From: Minisyncoccota bacterium
Lineage (GTDB): Bacteria; Patescibacteriota; Minisyncoccia; Phycocordibacterales; UBA9973
Length of the DNA: 22,596 bases
Direction: 5' to 3'
NCBI GenBank assembly: GCA_030157745.1
Contig: JAOAUE010000015.1
Location: 1 to 22,596 of the forward strand
The position numbers were made by a program, and so were the translations under genes. Below the pieces are notes generated by a model, which ran no database searches, had not been told where the DNA came from, and saw only the letters and a list, made by a program, of their open reading frames with translations. Of the stretch, positions 15,683-21,366 are shown piece by piece. Position 1 is the stretch's first letter, and each line of letters begins with the position of its first letter.

Positions 15683-16279
15683 TTATAGAAATTTGAAGCT
15701 TCCAATTATTCCCTCTAGTGTTTTATTGGCGTCTACTTCATCAAAGTGTGGAGGGTATGGTGGTTCAGCAAATCCTCTCAAGTCTCTATAACCTATTAGT
15801 TTTTGAATTCTGTAACACTTAGCGTTCTCTACAGTAGAAAAAATAGAACTCGTGCCTCTTTGTCCGCCCATGGCGTTGTCATCGAAGGGTTGCTTGGGGT
15901 TGTAGTTAAACACTTTGCCGTTTATAGATTTAGTCTCGGTCATATCCATGTCGGTACTGTTTGAAGAGAAACATTTTGAGGTTGTGTCGCTCACTGAGAC
16001 TATAACTGTAGCAACATTTAGATCTGTGCCTTGCTGGTAGTTATCAGGGGCTTTTATTGAAAGAGTATAGAGATCTAGTTCGCTATAAAACCCACCGTCT
16101 GTACTTTCGTTTACTAAAAACCCAGTTGGATACAAAATTCCAAAGTCTTTATCTTTGTTTTCAAAAGCCTGCCAACCAATTTGTATATTTGGAACTACTG
16201 GTATAGCCTTTTTGTTATTAAAACGAGTCAAGAAAAATACTGCTACTATCAAAACAACCGCAATTATTATTTTTTTCAT
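15683..16279 (-). CDS. Membrane-anchored extracytoplasmic protein, unknown
   Basis: The 198-residue product starts with a basic dipeptide and a hydrophobic segment (residues 4-18, IIIAVVLIVAVFFL) and so is a signal anchor or uncleaved signal peptide. The rest is soluble and beta-rich, with KDFGILYPTGFLVNE near the start, a central VATVIVSVSDTTSKCF and a late AKCYRIQKLIGY. The order 'short anchor, then a Tyr-Pro-Xaa-Gly/Asp-Phe segment' is common in exported proteins of CPR genomes. Two cysteines may pair. No catalytic motif is visible. It is followed by DedA on the same strand, 91 bp away. Confidence 0.65.
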   Translation of the reverse strand: MKKIIIAVVLIVAVFFLTRFNNKKAIPVVPNIQIGWQAFENKDKDFGILYPTGFLVNESTDGGFYSELDLYTLSIKAPDNYQQGTDLNVATVIVSVSDTTSKCFSSNSTDMDMTETKSINGKVFNYNPKQPFDDNAMGGQRGTSSIFSTVENAKCYRIQKLIGYRDLRGFAEPPYPPHFDEVDANKTLEGIIGSFKFL

Positions 16280-16322
16280 ATAACTTCAATATAGCACCCT
16301 TTAATATATATAGCTTGTTGTT

Positions 16323-16817
16323 TTACTTTTTTATATACAAAGAGCCTTCCGGATCTATCTTGTATATATTTTTTATCATGTTTGCAGGTATTTCATTTAT
16401 CACTTCACCAGTTTCTTGGTCAATAGGCCTATATGCCCAGTGCCTACTCCTGATAGGAAATCCTGTAGTAGGATGTATGTCTCCTTTTTTATACATAGGA
16501 ATTTCGGACTCAAATATATAGTTATCTGAGCCTTTCTTTGCATATGACAAGCCAGGAGCACCCTTACTAAAAGAAGGGAAGGCTGTTGGTCTACCTCCAA
16601 TGTTTATATCCTCTACAAAATTAGGAGCATCTCCTGTTGCTGAGCTCTTTACAAGCCCTGTTTTCAAAAAGTCCTCAAAGCCTTTTTCGTCTACTATCCT
16701 ATAAAAGTTATTTTCATCAAATTTGTGATTTTCTAGCTTAGTCCAGCCAGTCTCTTTTTCTAGGTTGTTCTGCCCAGCACCTTCTTGGTCGTTAGCTAAG
16801 TTTCCCTCTAAATTCAT
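16323..16817 (-). CDS. Unknown soluble protein, leaderless gene
   Basis: The 164-residue product has a low-complexity polar start (MNLEGNLANDQEGAGQNN) then a domain with NFYRIVDEKGFEDFLKTGLVKSS, RPTAFPSFSKGAPGLSYA, YIFESEIPMYKKGD and RHWAYRPID. The order FYR, then a Ser/Phe core, then an ES pair recalls ADP-ribosyltransferase-like folds, but this is weak pattern-matching and I do not assign it. I chose the ATG at 16817: a TATAAT box (minus 16829-16824) ends 6 nt upstream, so the RNA would start at or next to the ATG. The upstream TTG in frame lies before that box. No signal peptide. Confidence 0.6.
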   Translation of the reverse strand: MNLEGNLANDQEGAGQNNLEKETGWTKLENHKFDENNFYRIVDEKGFEDFLKTGLVKSSATGDAPNFVEDINIGGRPTAFPSFSKGAPGLSYAKKGSDNYIFESEIPMYKKGDIHPTTGFPIRSRHWAYRPIDQETGEVINEIPANMIKNIYKIDPEGSLYIKK

Positions 16818-16823
16818 AAAACA

Positions 16824-16829
16824 ATTATA
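16824..16829 (-). promoter_or_regulatory. Perfect TATAAT -10 box 6 nt before a start codon
   Basis: Minus strand TATAATTGTTTTATG. The predicted transcription start coincides with the start codon. The -35 region (about GCAACA) is weak. Confidence 0.55.
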
Positions 16830-16871
16830 TACCAAAAAGGCGCTATTGTTGCTAGGCTTTTTTGACTATAA

Positions 16872-16890
16872 AAGTTTAGGGTAATAAAAA
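16872..16890. repeat. Partial tail-to-tail repeat module
   Basis: AAGTTTAGGGTAATAAAAAA is the right half of the repeat seen complete at 19087-19132 and here abuts the terminator of the next gene. Confidence 0.55.
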
Positions 16891-16916
16891 AGCTGTTGAA
16901 TTGAAAACCAACAGCT
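16886..16916 (-). terminator. Terminator of the 95-residue gene
   Basis: Minus strand AGCTGTTG-loop-CAACAGCT followed by TTTTTTATT; the hairpin overlaps the stop codon. Confidence 0.8.
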
Positions 16917-17202
16917 AAGTATCTTTGAGTCTGTAGTAGCCAACAGGGTCGGTATTATTTTCAGGCCAAACGACACCGTACCCTCGTTCTTTCCACCACG
17001 CTTCAGAAATAGGAGTTATGTACTTTTCCCATTCTGATATTTTTTGATGAACCCTTTCTTGTTCATGGGGATACATAATTTCGTATACACGAGTTGATTC
17101 TATTTGGTTATTTGGTAGCCACCTAAAACGAATCTCCTCTATATACTTTCTATGTTCTTTGCATAGTACTTCAAACTCTTTTTGTTCAAAATTACCGCTC
17201 AT
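16915..17202 (-). CDS. Small orphan protein, left gene of cassette pair 1
   Basis: The 95-residue product reads MSGNFEQKEFEVLCKEH, then an acidic and aromatic-rich body with IRFRWLPNNQIE and SEAWWKERGYGVVWPENN. It looks like a small soluble alpha/beta protein; I know no family. A longer frame starting at a TTG (17247) is an artefact: that TTG is the -35 box of the cassette promoter, and the first 15 codons would be read from promoter DNA. The true start is the ATG at 17202, 16 nt after the TAAGGT -10 box. It is divergent from the gene at 17295, and the two share cassette 1. Confidence 0.65.
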   Translation of the reverse strand: MSGNFEQKEFEVLCKEHRKYIEEIRFRWLPNNQIESTRVYEIMYPHEQERVHQKISEWEKYITPISEAWWKERGYGVVWPENNTDPVGYYRLKDT

Positions 17203-17218
17203 ATCAAAAGTTTTCCTA

Positions 17219-17263
17219 ACCTTACAACCATCCCTTGACTTTGTCAATCTGGGAGGGTAGAGT
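17219..17263. promoter_or_regulatory. Bidirectional promoter cassette 1
   Basis: The palindrome TTGAC-TTT-GTCAA (17235-17247) supplies both -35 boxes. Plus strand: TTGACT, 17-bp spacer, TAGAGT (17258-17263). Minus strand: TTGACA, 17-bp spacer, TAAGGT (17224-17219). It differs from cassettes 2 and 4 by one base across about 50 bp. Confidence 0.85.
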
Positions 17264-17294
17264 AGGGGAAAATAAAACTAAAAACTTATAGCCT

Positions 17295-17492
17295 ATGTGT
17301 ATGGACGCAACAACTTTAGCAAATACTGCTGATACAGATTTGTTAAAGTTTTACAAAAGAGCTGTTGAGCTACAAGGAGGAAAAAGTCCTCATGATATTA
17401 ATCAGCTCGAAACAGAGATTTTAAGAAGAATGAAAAAGGTGGCCAGTTATCCTAAGCAGGAAGTAGGAGATGAGCATGATCAGTTTTCTTAA
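17295..17492 (+). CDS. Small orphan protein, right gene of cassette pair 1
   Basis: The 65-residue product (or 63 if the ATG at 17301 is used) reads MCMDATTLANTADTDLLKFYKRAVELQGG and then HDINQLETEILRRMKKV with a polar tail. It is predominantly helical by pattern, cytosolic, and unrelated to any family I know. The start lies 31 nt after the plus-strand -10 box of cassette 1. A terminator follows 20 nt after the stop. The gene is divergent from the 95-residue gene with which it shares the cassette. Confidence 0.6.
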   Translation: MCMDATTLANTADTDLLKFYKRAVELQGGKSPHDINQLETEILRRMKKVASYPKQEVGDEHDQFS

Positions 17493-17511
17493 AATAAATC
17501 AAATTTTTTAC

Positions 17512-17536
17512 AAGCACCAAAGGGGTGCTTTTTTCT
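17512..17536 (+). terminator. Terminator
   Basis: AAGCACC-aaagg-GGTGCTTTTTT. Confidence 0.85.
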
Positions 17537-17691
17537 TTTGTATTACCCAAAGTATTATCTTTGCTCCGATTGTGTATTGACGTAACTTTGACTTGTCCAG
17601 CGTATCCTTGGCGGAGCTGAGGTGGTAAAACTGATATATCACTTCCTAGTTTAATCCAAGAACTGAGAGGATTTTAAATTAAGTATCAAAT
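17537..17691. other. Tail-to-tail spacer with repeat remnants
   Basis: The stretch has TTTGCTCCGA (17562-17571), the first bases of the tail repeat, but then diverges into other sequence with TTGACTTGTCCAGCG and TTGGCGGAGC. No ORF is convincing. It looks like a decayed or differently interrupted copy of the tail-to-tail module. Confidence 0.45.
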
Positions 17692-17723
17692 AAAAAAAGA
17701 AGGTGAGTGATGACCTTCTTTTG
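17692..17723 (-). terminator. Terminator of cassette pair 2 left gene
   Basis: Minus strand AAAGAAGGT-loop-ACCTTCTTT followed by a T run. Confidence 0.8.
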
Positions 17724-17729
17724 TAACTT

Positions 17730-18154
17730 TTACCCTTCTTTCATTGGTGGAGGAGGTATTCTTTTTGTGTATTGATTTTTTCTATCAACAATCTGAGAAT
17801 ACATCTTCTCCCACGTCACCTTTTCTACAGTATCCATGTTTTCATCAAATTCTTTAATCCAGCCAGATGCAAATGAATCGTTTTGAAGACAGCAGTATAT
17901 TTCATTACCATAGTAATTTAAATAATCCGCCGACTCAAGCCTTATAAACAATTGAACATCTAGATTGCAGGCGTCTTCAAGACGTGATTTATCCATTTCC
18001 ATATTATATTCGCTGGGAAACTCAGGGTCTCCTTTTTTATAGGCATGAATATATTTTGGATCAATAGAGTTAAAAAGTTCTTTCCATTTCTGTAAATAAT
18101 CTTCTGAAGGATCGGGCAAAACATCTCTTTTTTAGCAGGAGGAGGTATACTCAT
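17730..18154 (-). CDS. Orphan protein, left gene of cassette pair 2, apparent frameshift
   Basis: The natural start is the ATG at 18154 (MSIPPPAKK), 21 nt after the cassette -10 box. That frame leaves the main frame at an A6 run on the minus strand (18133-18128). A -1 shift there joins it to DVLPDPSEDYLQKWKELFN and a long frame of over 125 residues ending KRIPPPPMKEG. Both ends then carry a Pro-Pro-Pro/Lys motif. Without the shift, the main frame could start only at a TTG (18119) with no leader signals. The body is acidic and aromatic (DYLNYYGNEIYCC, VEKVTWEKMYSQIV) and matches no family I know. The shift may be an indel, a sequencing error, or programmed slippage on the A6 run. Confidence 0.55.
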
Positions 18155-18175
18155 TGTTATTTTTTTATTTCCCTC

Positions 18176-18220
18176 ACCTTACAACCATCCCTTGACTTTG
18201 TCAATCAGGGAGGGTAGAGT
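18176..18220. promoter_or_regulatory. Bidirectional promoter cassette 2
   Basis: Palindrome TTGAC-TTT-GTCAA at 18192-18204. Plus -10 TAGAGT (18215-18220), minus -10 TAAGGT (18181-18176), both with 17-bp spacers. Identical to cassette 4 over about 50 bp. Confidence 0.85.
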
Positions 18221-18236
18221 AGGGGAAATTAAAAAA

Positions 18237-18644
18237 ATGGGAAACCCACACTATCGTTTAGGATATCTAGGTTTTAATAACCCATGGAGATGGGCAAGTA
18301 ATATTGAAAATAACATTCAAAAAGCAACAGAAGCGGAATTTTTTCAAATGTACAATGAAATATGTCTAACTTATGCTTCGGGCTTAGGTAGAGATGAGAA
18401 ATCTTTTCAGTGGTATTTTGAGGAAATTTTTCAGAAAAAGGTTATTGATCCAGAAATTGAAATCAAAAAATTAGGGCAAAAGGGTGAAGGAGTGGCAGAT
18501 TTTTTTGTTACAAAGAGAAAGGAAATCCATAACAAAAATCTAAGTGATTATAAAAAGATCTATTCTCTATGGAAAGAAGTAGGTATCAAAAAAGGTTTTG
18601 ATATTTCTTTTTATCCAAATGATTTGGATGAAATTTTCAATTAA
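18237..18644 (+). CDS. Orphan protein, right gene of cassette pair 2
   Basis: The 135-residue product begins MGNPHYRLGYLGFNNPWRW and contains EFFQMYNEICLTYASGLGRDEKSFQWYFEEIFQKK, then IEIKKLGQKGEGVADFFVTKR. It is charged, helical in pattern, and lacks signal or membrane segments. I recognise no family. The longer frame begins at a TTG (18192) that is the plus-strand -35 box, so it is rejected. The ATG at 18237 lies 16 nt after the -10 box, leaving a leader of about 10 nt. AGGGG lies in this gap but belongs to the repeated cassette and is too far upstream for an ordinary ribosome site. Confidence 0.65.
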   Translation: MGNPHYRLGYLGFNNPWRWASNIENNIQKATEAEFFQMYNEICLTYASGLGRDEKSFQWYFEEIFQKKVIDPEIEIKKLGQKGEGVADFFVTKRKEIHNKNLSDYKKIYSLWKEVGIKKGFDISFYPNDLDEIFN

Positions 18645-18670
18645 CTTCCTAAACAAAACAATGTTTCTTT

Positions 18671-18700
18671 AAAACCACGATATATAAATTGTGGTTTTTT
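18671..18700 (+). terminator. Terminator
   Basis: AAAACCAC-loop-GTGGTTTTTT. Confidence 0.82.
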
Positions 18701-18704
18701 ATTT

Positions 18705-18790
18705 GCTCCGAACTTGGGACAGCCTGCCCGCTTAAAGTTTGTGCATACAAAGTTTGGCGGGATGTTCGAATGATTTTGGGGTAATAAAAA
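18705..18790. repeat. Tail-to-tail repeat with inserted 40-bp palindrome
   Basis: GCTCCGAACTTGGGAC (18705-18720) is separated from GATGTTCGAATGATTTTGGG (18761-) by 40 bp that form a hairpin (CCCGC/GGCGG ends, AGTTTGT-gcat-ACAAAG core). In the copy at 19087 the two parts are directly joined. Confidence 0.75.
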
Positions 18791-18810
18791 GCACCATAAT
18801 GGTGCTTTTT
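18786..18810. terminator. Terminator, bidirectional
   Basis: AAAAAGCACC-ataat-GGTGCTTTTT, ending the minus-strand gene at 18831. Confidence 0.85.
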
Positions 18811-18830
18811 ATCTTTATATATTTTGTGGA

Positions 18831-19010
18831 CTATGCGTTTTCGAATCGTGCTTTATTTTCAGTCATCCATTTCTGTTGGTCTTCTGGGGTAGATGTTTTC
18901 ATAACATCAGCATGAGTCTCAATATAATGAGGCATTAGATTTTGCATCCAAGTCTCGAAAGTTTCTCCCTCTGCTGTTACTTCGCACAAATCACATTTTA
19001 GTGTTTTCAT
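18831..19010 (-). CDS. 59-residue protein with CxxC...HxxxxH zinc-finger-like motif
   Basis: The ORF starts MKTLKCDLCEVTAEGETFE and continues WMQNLMPHYIETHADVM, ending ENKARFENA. C6 and C9 with H28 and H33 (pattern C-x2-C ... H-x4-H) would bind one zinc ion, giving a small C2H2-type fold. The motif resembles the short DUF1059-like proteins I know from archaea and bacteria, but the match is only by eye. On the minus strand, TGA-TAATAT just upstream (about 19025-19017) is an extended -10-like box about 7 nt before the ATG, again a near-leaderless start. It is a single gene, not paired with a divergent one. Confidence 0.65.
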   Translation of the reverse strand: MKTLKCDLCEVTAEGETFETWMQNLMPHYIETHADVMKTSTPEDQQKWMTENKARFENA

Positions 19011-19086
19011 GTTGAAATATTATCATAGGTTCGAACTCCTAGAAAGGTATCAAAAATAACCATTACAAAATAAGCTTCAAAAAAGT

Positions 19087-19132
19087 GCTCCGAACTTGGG
19101 ACGATGTTCGAATCAGTTTGGGATAATAAAAA
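19087..19132. repeat. Tail-to-tail repeat, uninterrupted copy
   Basis: GCTCCGAACTTGGGAC (19087-19102) joins directly to GATGTTCGAATCAGTTTGGG (19103-) and ATAATAAAAA. CGAAC and GTTCG make a short internal inverted repeat. This is the reference copy for the insertions in other copies. Confidence 0.8.
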
Positions 19133-19150
19133 GACCCCTCAGCAGGGTCT
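19124..19150 (-). terminator. Terminator of the minus-strand membrane-protein gene
   Basis: Minus strand AGACCC-loop-GGGTCT followed by TTTTTATTAT. Confidence 0.75.
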
Positions 19151-19159
19151 TCAATAAGT

Positions 19160-19405
19160 TTATACGCCAGTAGTTTTTTTTAGGTACCGATCGAAACTCC
19201 GGGATAGCTTTACCAGGCCATCTTTAAACTCTGCTATTTGCCGTTGTTTTCTTTGATGCGCTCTGATTTCTAACACTACACAAAGACTGAAAACTACAAA
19301 AGCAACGATACCTGTAATTATTCTTGGCTGGGGGATAGGCTTAGGGTCTGCTAAAAAACATACTCCCATAACGACCAATGAAATCATTAAAAATACTATT
19401 CTCAT
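19160..19405 (-). CDS. Small membrane protein, left gene of cassette pair 3
   Basis: The 81-residue product begins MRIVFLMISLVVMGVCFLADP (segment 1, about residues 3-18), has a second membrane span (about 28-47, RIITGIVAFVVFSLCVVLEI) and a basic tail with RAHQRKQRQIAEF and SRSFDRYLKK. The tail probably faces the cytoplasm. No family is recognised. A longer frame starts at TTG 19429, which is inside the cassette -10 region, so the ATG at 19405 is preferred. It lies 23 nt after the -10 box and has no Shine-Dalgarno site. Confidence 0.65.
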   Translation of the reverse strand: MRIVFLMISLVVMGVCFLADPKPIPQPRIITGIVAFVVFSLCVVLEIRAHQRKQRQIAEFKDGLVKLSRSFDRYLKKTTGV

Positions 19406-19428
19406 CTTATATTTTTTTTGTTTCCCCA

Positions 19429-19473
19429 ACCTTACAACCTCACCTTGACTTTGTCAATCGGGGAGGGTAGAGT
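19429..19473. promoter_or_regulatory. Bidirectional promoter cassette 3
   Basis: Palindrome TTGAC-TTT-GTCAA at 19445-19457. Plus -10 TAGAGT (19468-19473), minus -10 TAAGGT (19434-19429), both with 17-bp spacers. It is the most diverged copy, with changes in the minus spacer (CTCACC in place of CATCCC) and after the plus -10 box, while both -10 and both -35 boxes are unchanged. Confidence 0.85.
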
Positions 19474-19501
19474 AGAGGAAAATTTGTAAATAAATAGTTA
19501 T

Positions 19502-19642
19502 ATGAAAAAAAATAAAAAACTACCACTATTGCCCGGGCAACTCAGCAATAACACTATGAAGGGTGGAAGACTAGCAAGAGCTGTACGCAGATTCAATAAA
19601 CAGAACAGTGTTAGTCTTAAAAAATTAACCTTTACCCGATAA
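19502..19642 (+). CDS. 46-residue basic peptide, right gene of cassette pair 3
   Basis: The ORF reads MKKNKKLPLLPGQLSNNTMK and then GGRLARAVRRFNKQNSVSLK, ending in LTFTR and TAA. It has many Lys and Arg and few acidic residues, so it is likely to bind nucleic acid or membranes; that is inference. The start is 28 nt after the cassette -10 box and the stop is just before a terminator hairpin, which together support a real gene despite its size. No family known. Confidence 0.55.
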   Translation: MKKNKKLPLLPGQLSNNTMKGGRLARAVRRFNKQNSVSLKKLTFTR

Positions 19643-19643
19643 C

Positions 19644-19676
19644 GAAAGCCGCCTCGATAGCAGGCTTTTTATTTTT
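19644..19676 (+). terminator. Terminator (imperfect hairpin)
   Basis: AAAGCC-loop-GGCTTTTTATTTTT. Confidence 0.65.
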
Positions 19677-19690
19677 AAAAATTTTGATAT

Positions 19691-19775
19691 AACCCGCTTA
19701 AAGTTTGGCGGAGTTTACACTGAGCAGTTCGGCAAGCTCAATATAAACTTGCCTAAGTGATGTTCGAAAGGGTTT
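19691..19775. repeat. Composite repeat: collapsed hairpin plus 47-bp palindrome
   Basis: CCCGCTTAAAGTTTGGCGG is the 18726-18760 hairpin with its inner part lost between AAAGTTTG repeats. A 47-bp palindromic unit (19712-19758, TTCGGCAAG/CTTGCC) follows, then GATGTTCGAA (19759-19768), the right part of the tail repeat. Confidence 0.75.
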
Positions 19776-19801
19776 GACATCTTTACAAAATACTATATAG
19801 T
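19774..19801 (+). promoter_or_regulatory. Promoter of the two-helix membrane protein gene
   Basis: TTGACA (19774-19779), 16-bp spacer, TATAGT (19796-19801); start near 19808, about 11 nt before the ATG. Confidence 0.7.
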
Positions 19802-19818
19802 GTAAAAAATAAATAATT

Positions 19819-20103
19819 ATGTATAAATTTAATAGTTACTCTAACTTAAGAGTTTTATTTTCTCTCTCAAAGAAAGAACTTAAACGCGAGATTATTGAAA
19901 CTCGCATCTACATTCTATTTGTGGCTATACTATTTGCAGGTGCTGGGTATTGTGTATTCAAAAGTAACGATCAGACGCTTGAACCCTTAATCGTTAAAAT
20001 TTTATGCTGGTTTTCGATAGTATTAGCTTTCTGTTTTTACTATTTTGTTTTCCTTAATTCTTTGAAGCAGGCTATTGCTGTTTGGAAAAGGAGATTTACT
20101 TAG
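19819..20103 (+). CDS. Two-helix membrane protein
   Basis: The 94-residue product has a basic amphipathic N-terminal part (MYKFNSYSNLRVLFSLSKKELKREI) and two hydrophobic spans (about residues 31-47, YILFVAILFAGAGYCVF, and 60-80, ILCWFSIVLAFCFYYFVFLN), then a basic end AVWKRRFT. By the positive-inside rule both ends face the cytoplasm. No family is recognised. It is a single gene with its own promoter and terminator, in the space between cassette pairs 3 and 4. The promoter gives a leader of about 11 nt and there is no Shine-Dalgarno site. Confidence 0.65.
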   Translation: MYKFNSYSNLRVLFSLSKKELKREIIETRIYILFVAILFAGAGYCVFKSNDQTLEPLIVKILCWFSIVLAFCFYYFVFLNSLKQAIAVWKRRFT

Positions 20104-20117
20104 GGAGATAAGTCCAC

Positions 20118-20146
20118 AAAAAAGAATCATAGTATGATTCTTTTTT
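20118..20146 (+). terminator. Terminator
   Basis: AAAAAAGAATCATA-g-TATGATTCTTTTTT, bidirectional in form. Confidence 0.88.
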
Positions 20147-20174
20147 CTTTTGTAACACCATAGGTATTACATAT

Positions 20175-20216
20175 GCTCCGAACTTTGATGCTCGAATGAG
20201 TTTAGGGGAATAAAAA
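20175..20216. repeat. Tail-to-tail repeat, short copy
   Basis: GCTCCGAACTTT joined to GATGCTCGAATGAGTTTAGG and GGAATAAAAA. It lacks GGGAC but has no palindrome insert. Confidence 0.7.
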
Positions 20217-20247
20217 AGCCGTCAAAAATTTCTAATTGACGGCTTTA
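20214..20247 (-). terminator. Terminator of the 84-residue gene
   Basis: AAGCCGTCAA-loop-TTGACGGCTT, with a T run on the minus strand. Confidence 0.85.
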
Positions 20248-20271
20248 TTCATTAATTAAGTGAGACATAGT

Positions 20272-20526
20272 TTATACCACAGAAGGTGTAACAGGTTCTA
20301 CCTTTGCATTTGTGTCCTCAATTAATATTTTTACATGAGGTAAACCAAAGGCAGGATCAACGGAAGCAAGGCTTCCATCAGGAAATTTAAACCAATACCC
20401 AACAATGTTAGTGTTGTAAGCCTTAACAGGCACTGCTTGCTTTTTTAAAGCCCATTTTTCAGCATCGTGATATTTCTCAAAGGACTTTTCGTTATCTTTG
20501 AACTTTTGTGCATCTGTGTTGTACAT
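20272..20526 (-). CDS. Small orphan protein, left gene of cassette pair 4
   Basis: The 84-residue product reads MYNTDAQKFKDNEKSFEKYHDAEKWALKK and then NIVGYWFKFPDGSLASVDPAFGLP with a polar tail. This looks like a helical hairpin followed by a small beta segment; it is cytosolic and matches no family I know. The longer frame starting at TTG 20589 takes its first 11 residues (MTKSRDGCKVR) from the promoter cassette. The same 11 residues would head the longer frame of the 95-residue gene, so that shared start is a promoter artefact and not homology. The ATG at 20526 is 34 nt from the -10 box. Confidence 0.6.
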   Translation of the reverse strand: MYNTDAQKFKDNEKSFEKYHDAEKWALKKQAVPVKAYNTNIVGYWFKFPDGSLASVDPAFGLPHVKILIEDTNAKVEPVTPSVV

Positions 20527-20560
20527 AACAGGTGATTTACGATTTAAATAAGTTTCCCTT

Positions 20561-20605
20561 ACCTTACAACCATCCCTTGACTTTGTCAATCAGGGAGGGT
20601 AGAGT
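20561..20605. promoter_or_regulatory. Bidirectional promoter cassette 4
   Basis: Palindrome TTGAC-TTT-GTCAA at 20577-20589. Plus -10 TAGAGT (20600-20605), minus -10 TAAGGT (20566-20561), 17-bp spacers on both sides. Confidence 0.85.
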
Positions 20606-20623
20606 AGGGGAAAATTATTTCAC

Positions 20624-21238
20624 ATGCAACAAGAACTAATATCAAAAGTTATTCTAATTGCCGTTCTATCTTTTCTAGTTTTGAGAGTTATACAGATTAT
20701 TTTTTTTCAACCATATCGCAACCGATTTATGGTTTGGTATATGAAAAGATTCAGTATCGATTATCATCGCTGTTCCAAGATGTTTAATTTTTTGCTTAAT
20801 AAGCAGAAGGAGTTGAGAAAACAATCCATCAGTCTTGCTGATAGTTATTATTCTTTTTTCCAACTATTGCAGTCTGACGATCGTTTTAGAAGTTTGGAGC
20901 AGGTAGAAGAATCTGTGTTTGGTAAGACAGAACATAGAGAGATGGATCCAGAAAAACTAATTACAGAAAATACTCTTCCCTTGAGGGACTTTGAACAATT
21001 TGTTTATTTTTCTGGTAAAGGGGATAATTTGCACAAAATAGTAGTTAGTTTTGATTTTGTTGAGGGGATACATTTGCAGTATATTTGGTTTTTTTATCAT
21101 GAGGAGGGCCCCAATCATTATTTTTTTGATTTAAAAAAGAAAAGATTCCCGCCTGATGATGATAGGAAAGGGAGAAGTGAAAATATTCCTTCTCCGCAAC
21201 CATTGTATGCGAAAAAGATTCCAGTACTTCAAAATTGA
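20624..21238 (+). CDS. Membrane-anchored orphan protein, right gene of cassette pair 4
   Basis: The 204-residue product has one N-terminal membrane span (about residues 6-27, LISKVILIAVLSFLVLRVIQII) followed by basic residues (YRNRF, MKRF), so the large remainder is probably cytoplasmic. That part has a helical section (about 45-100), LRDFEQFVYFSGKGDNLHKIVVSFDFVEG and HLQYIWFFYHEEGPNHYFF, a beta-rich pattern, and a polar C-terminus. I recognise no family. The ATG is 18 nt after the cassette -10 box. It is the largest gene driven by a cassette. Confidence 0.65.
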   Translation: MQQELISKVILIAVLSFLVLRVIQIIFFQPYRNRFMVWYMKRFSIDYHRCSKMFNFLLNKQKELRKQSISLADSYYSFFQLLQSDDRFRSLEQVEESVFGKTEHREMDPEKLITENTLPLRDFEQFVYFSGKGDNLHKIVVSFDFVEGIHLQYIWFFYHEEGPNHYFFDLKKKRFPPDDDRKGRSENIPSPQPLYAKKIPVLQN

Positions 21239-21252
21239 AAAAATTTTTTAAA

Positions 21253-21279
21253 AAAACTTGCTTAATTGCAGGTTTTTTC
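21253..21279 (+). terminator. Terminator
   Basis: AAAACTTGC-loop-GCAGGTTTTTTC, 15 nt after the stop. Confidence 0.75.
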
Positions 21280-21282
21280 TTT

Positions 21283-21359
21283 GCTCCAAACTTGGGACAG
21301 TTTACGCTGAGCAGTTCGGCAAGCTCACTGTGAACTTGCCGAAGTGATGTTTGGAATTC
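21283..21359. repeat. Tail-to-tail repeat with inserted 47-bp palindrome
   Basis: GCTCCAAACTTGGGAC (21283-21298), a 47-bp palindromic unit (21299-21345; TTCGGCAAG/CTTGCCGAA), then GATGTTTGGAATTC (21346-21359). The insert has the same length and ends as that at 19712-19758. Confidence 0.78.
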
Positions 21360-21366
21360 AGTACTC

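Noticed and set aside
19023..19060. GGTTCGAACTCC as a tRNA T-arm
   Set aside because: No partner stems upstream within tRNA length; part of the upstream region of the small zinc-finger-like gene.
17219..20605. Four repeats as a CRISPR array
   Set aside because: Copies are about 1 kb apart with genes between them, contain promoter boxes, and have no short unique spacers or cas genes.
18705..21359. GCTCCGAAC...GTTCGAAT elements as tRNA genes or integron attC sites
   Set aside because: GTTCGAAT resembles a T-loop but no acceptor stem, anticodon arm or CCA is present. No integrase or canonical attC R and L boxes are visible, so I call them repeats only.
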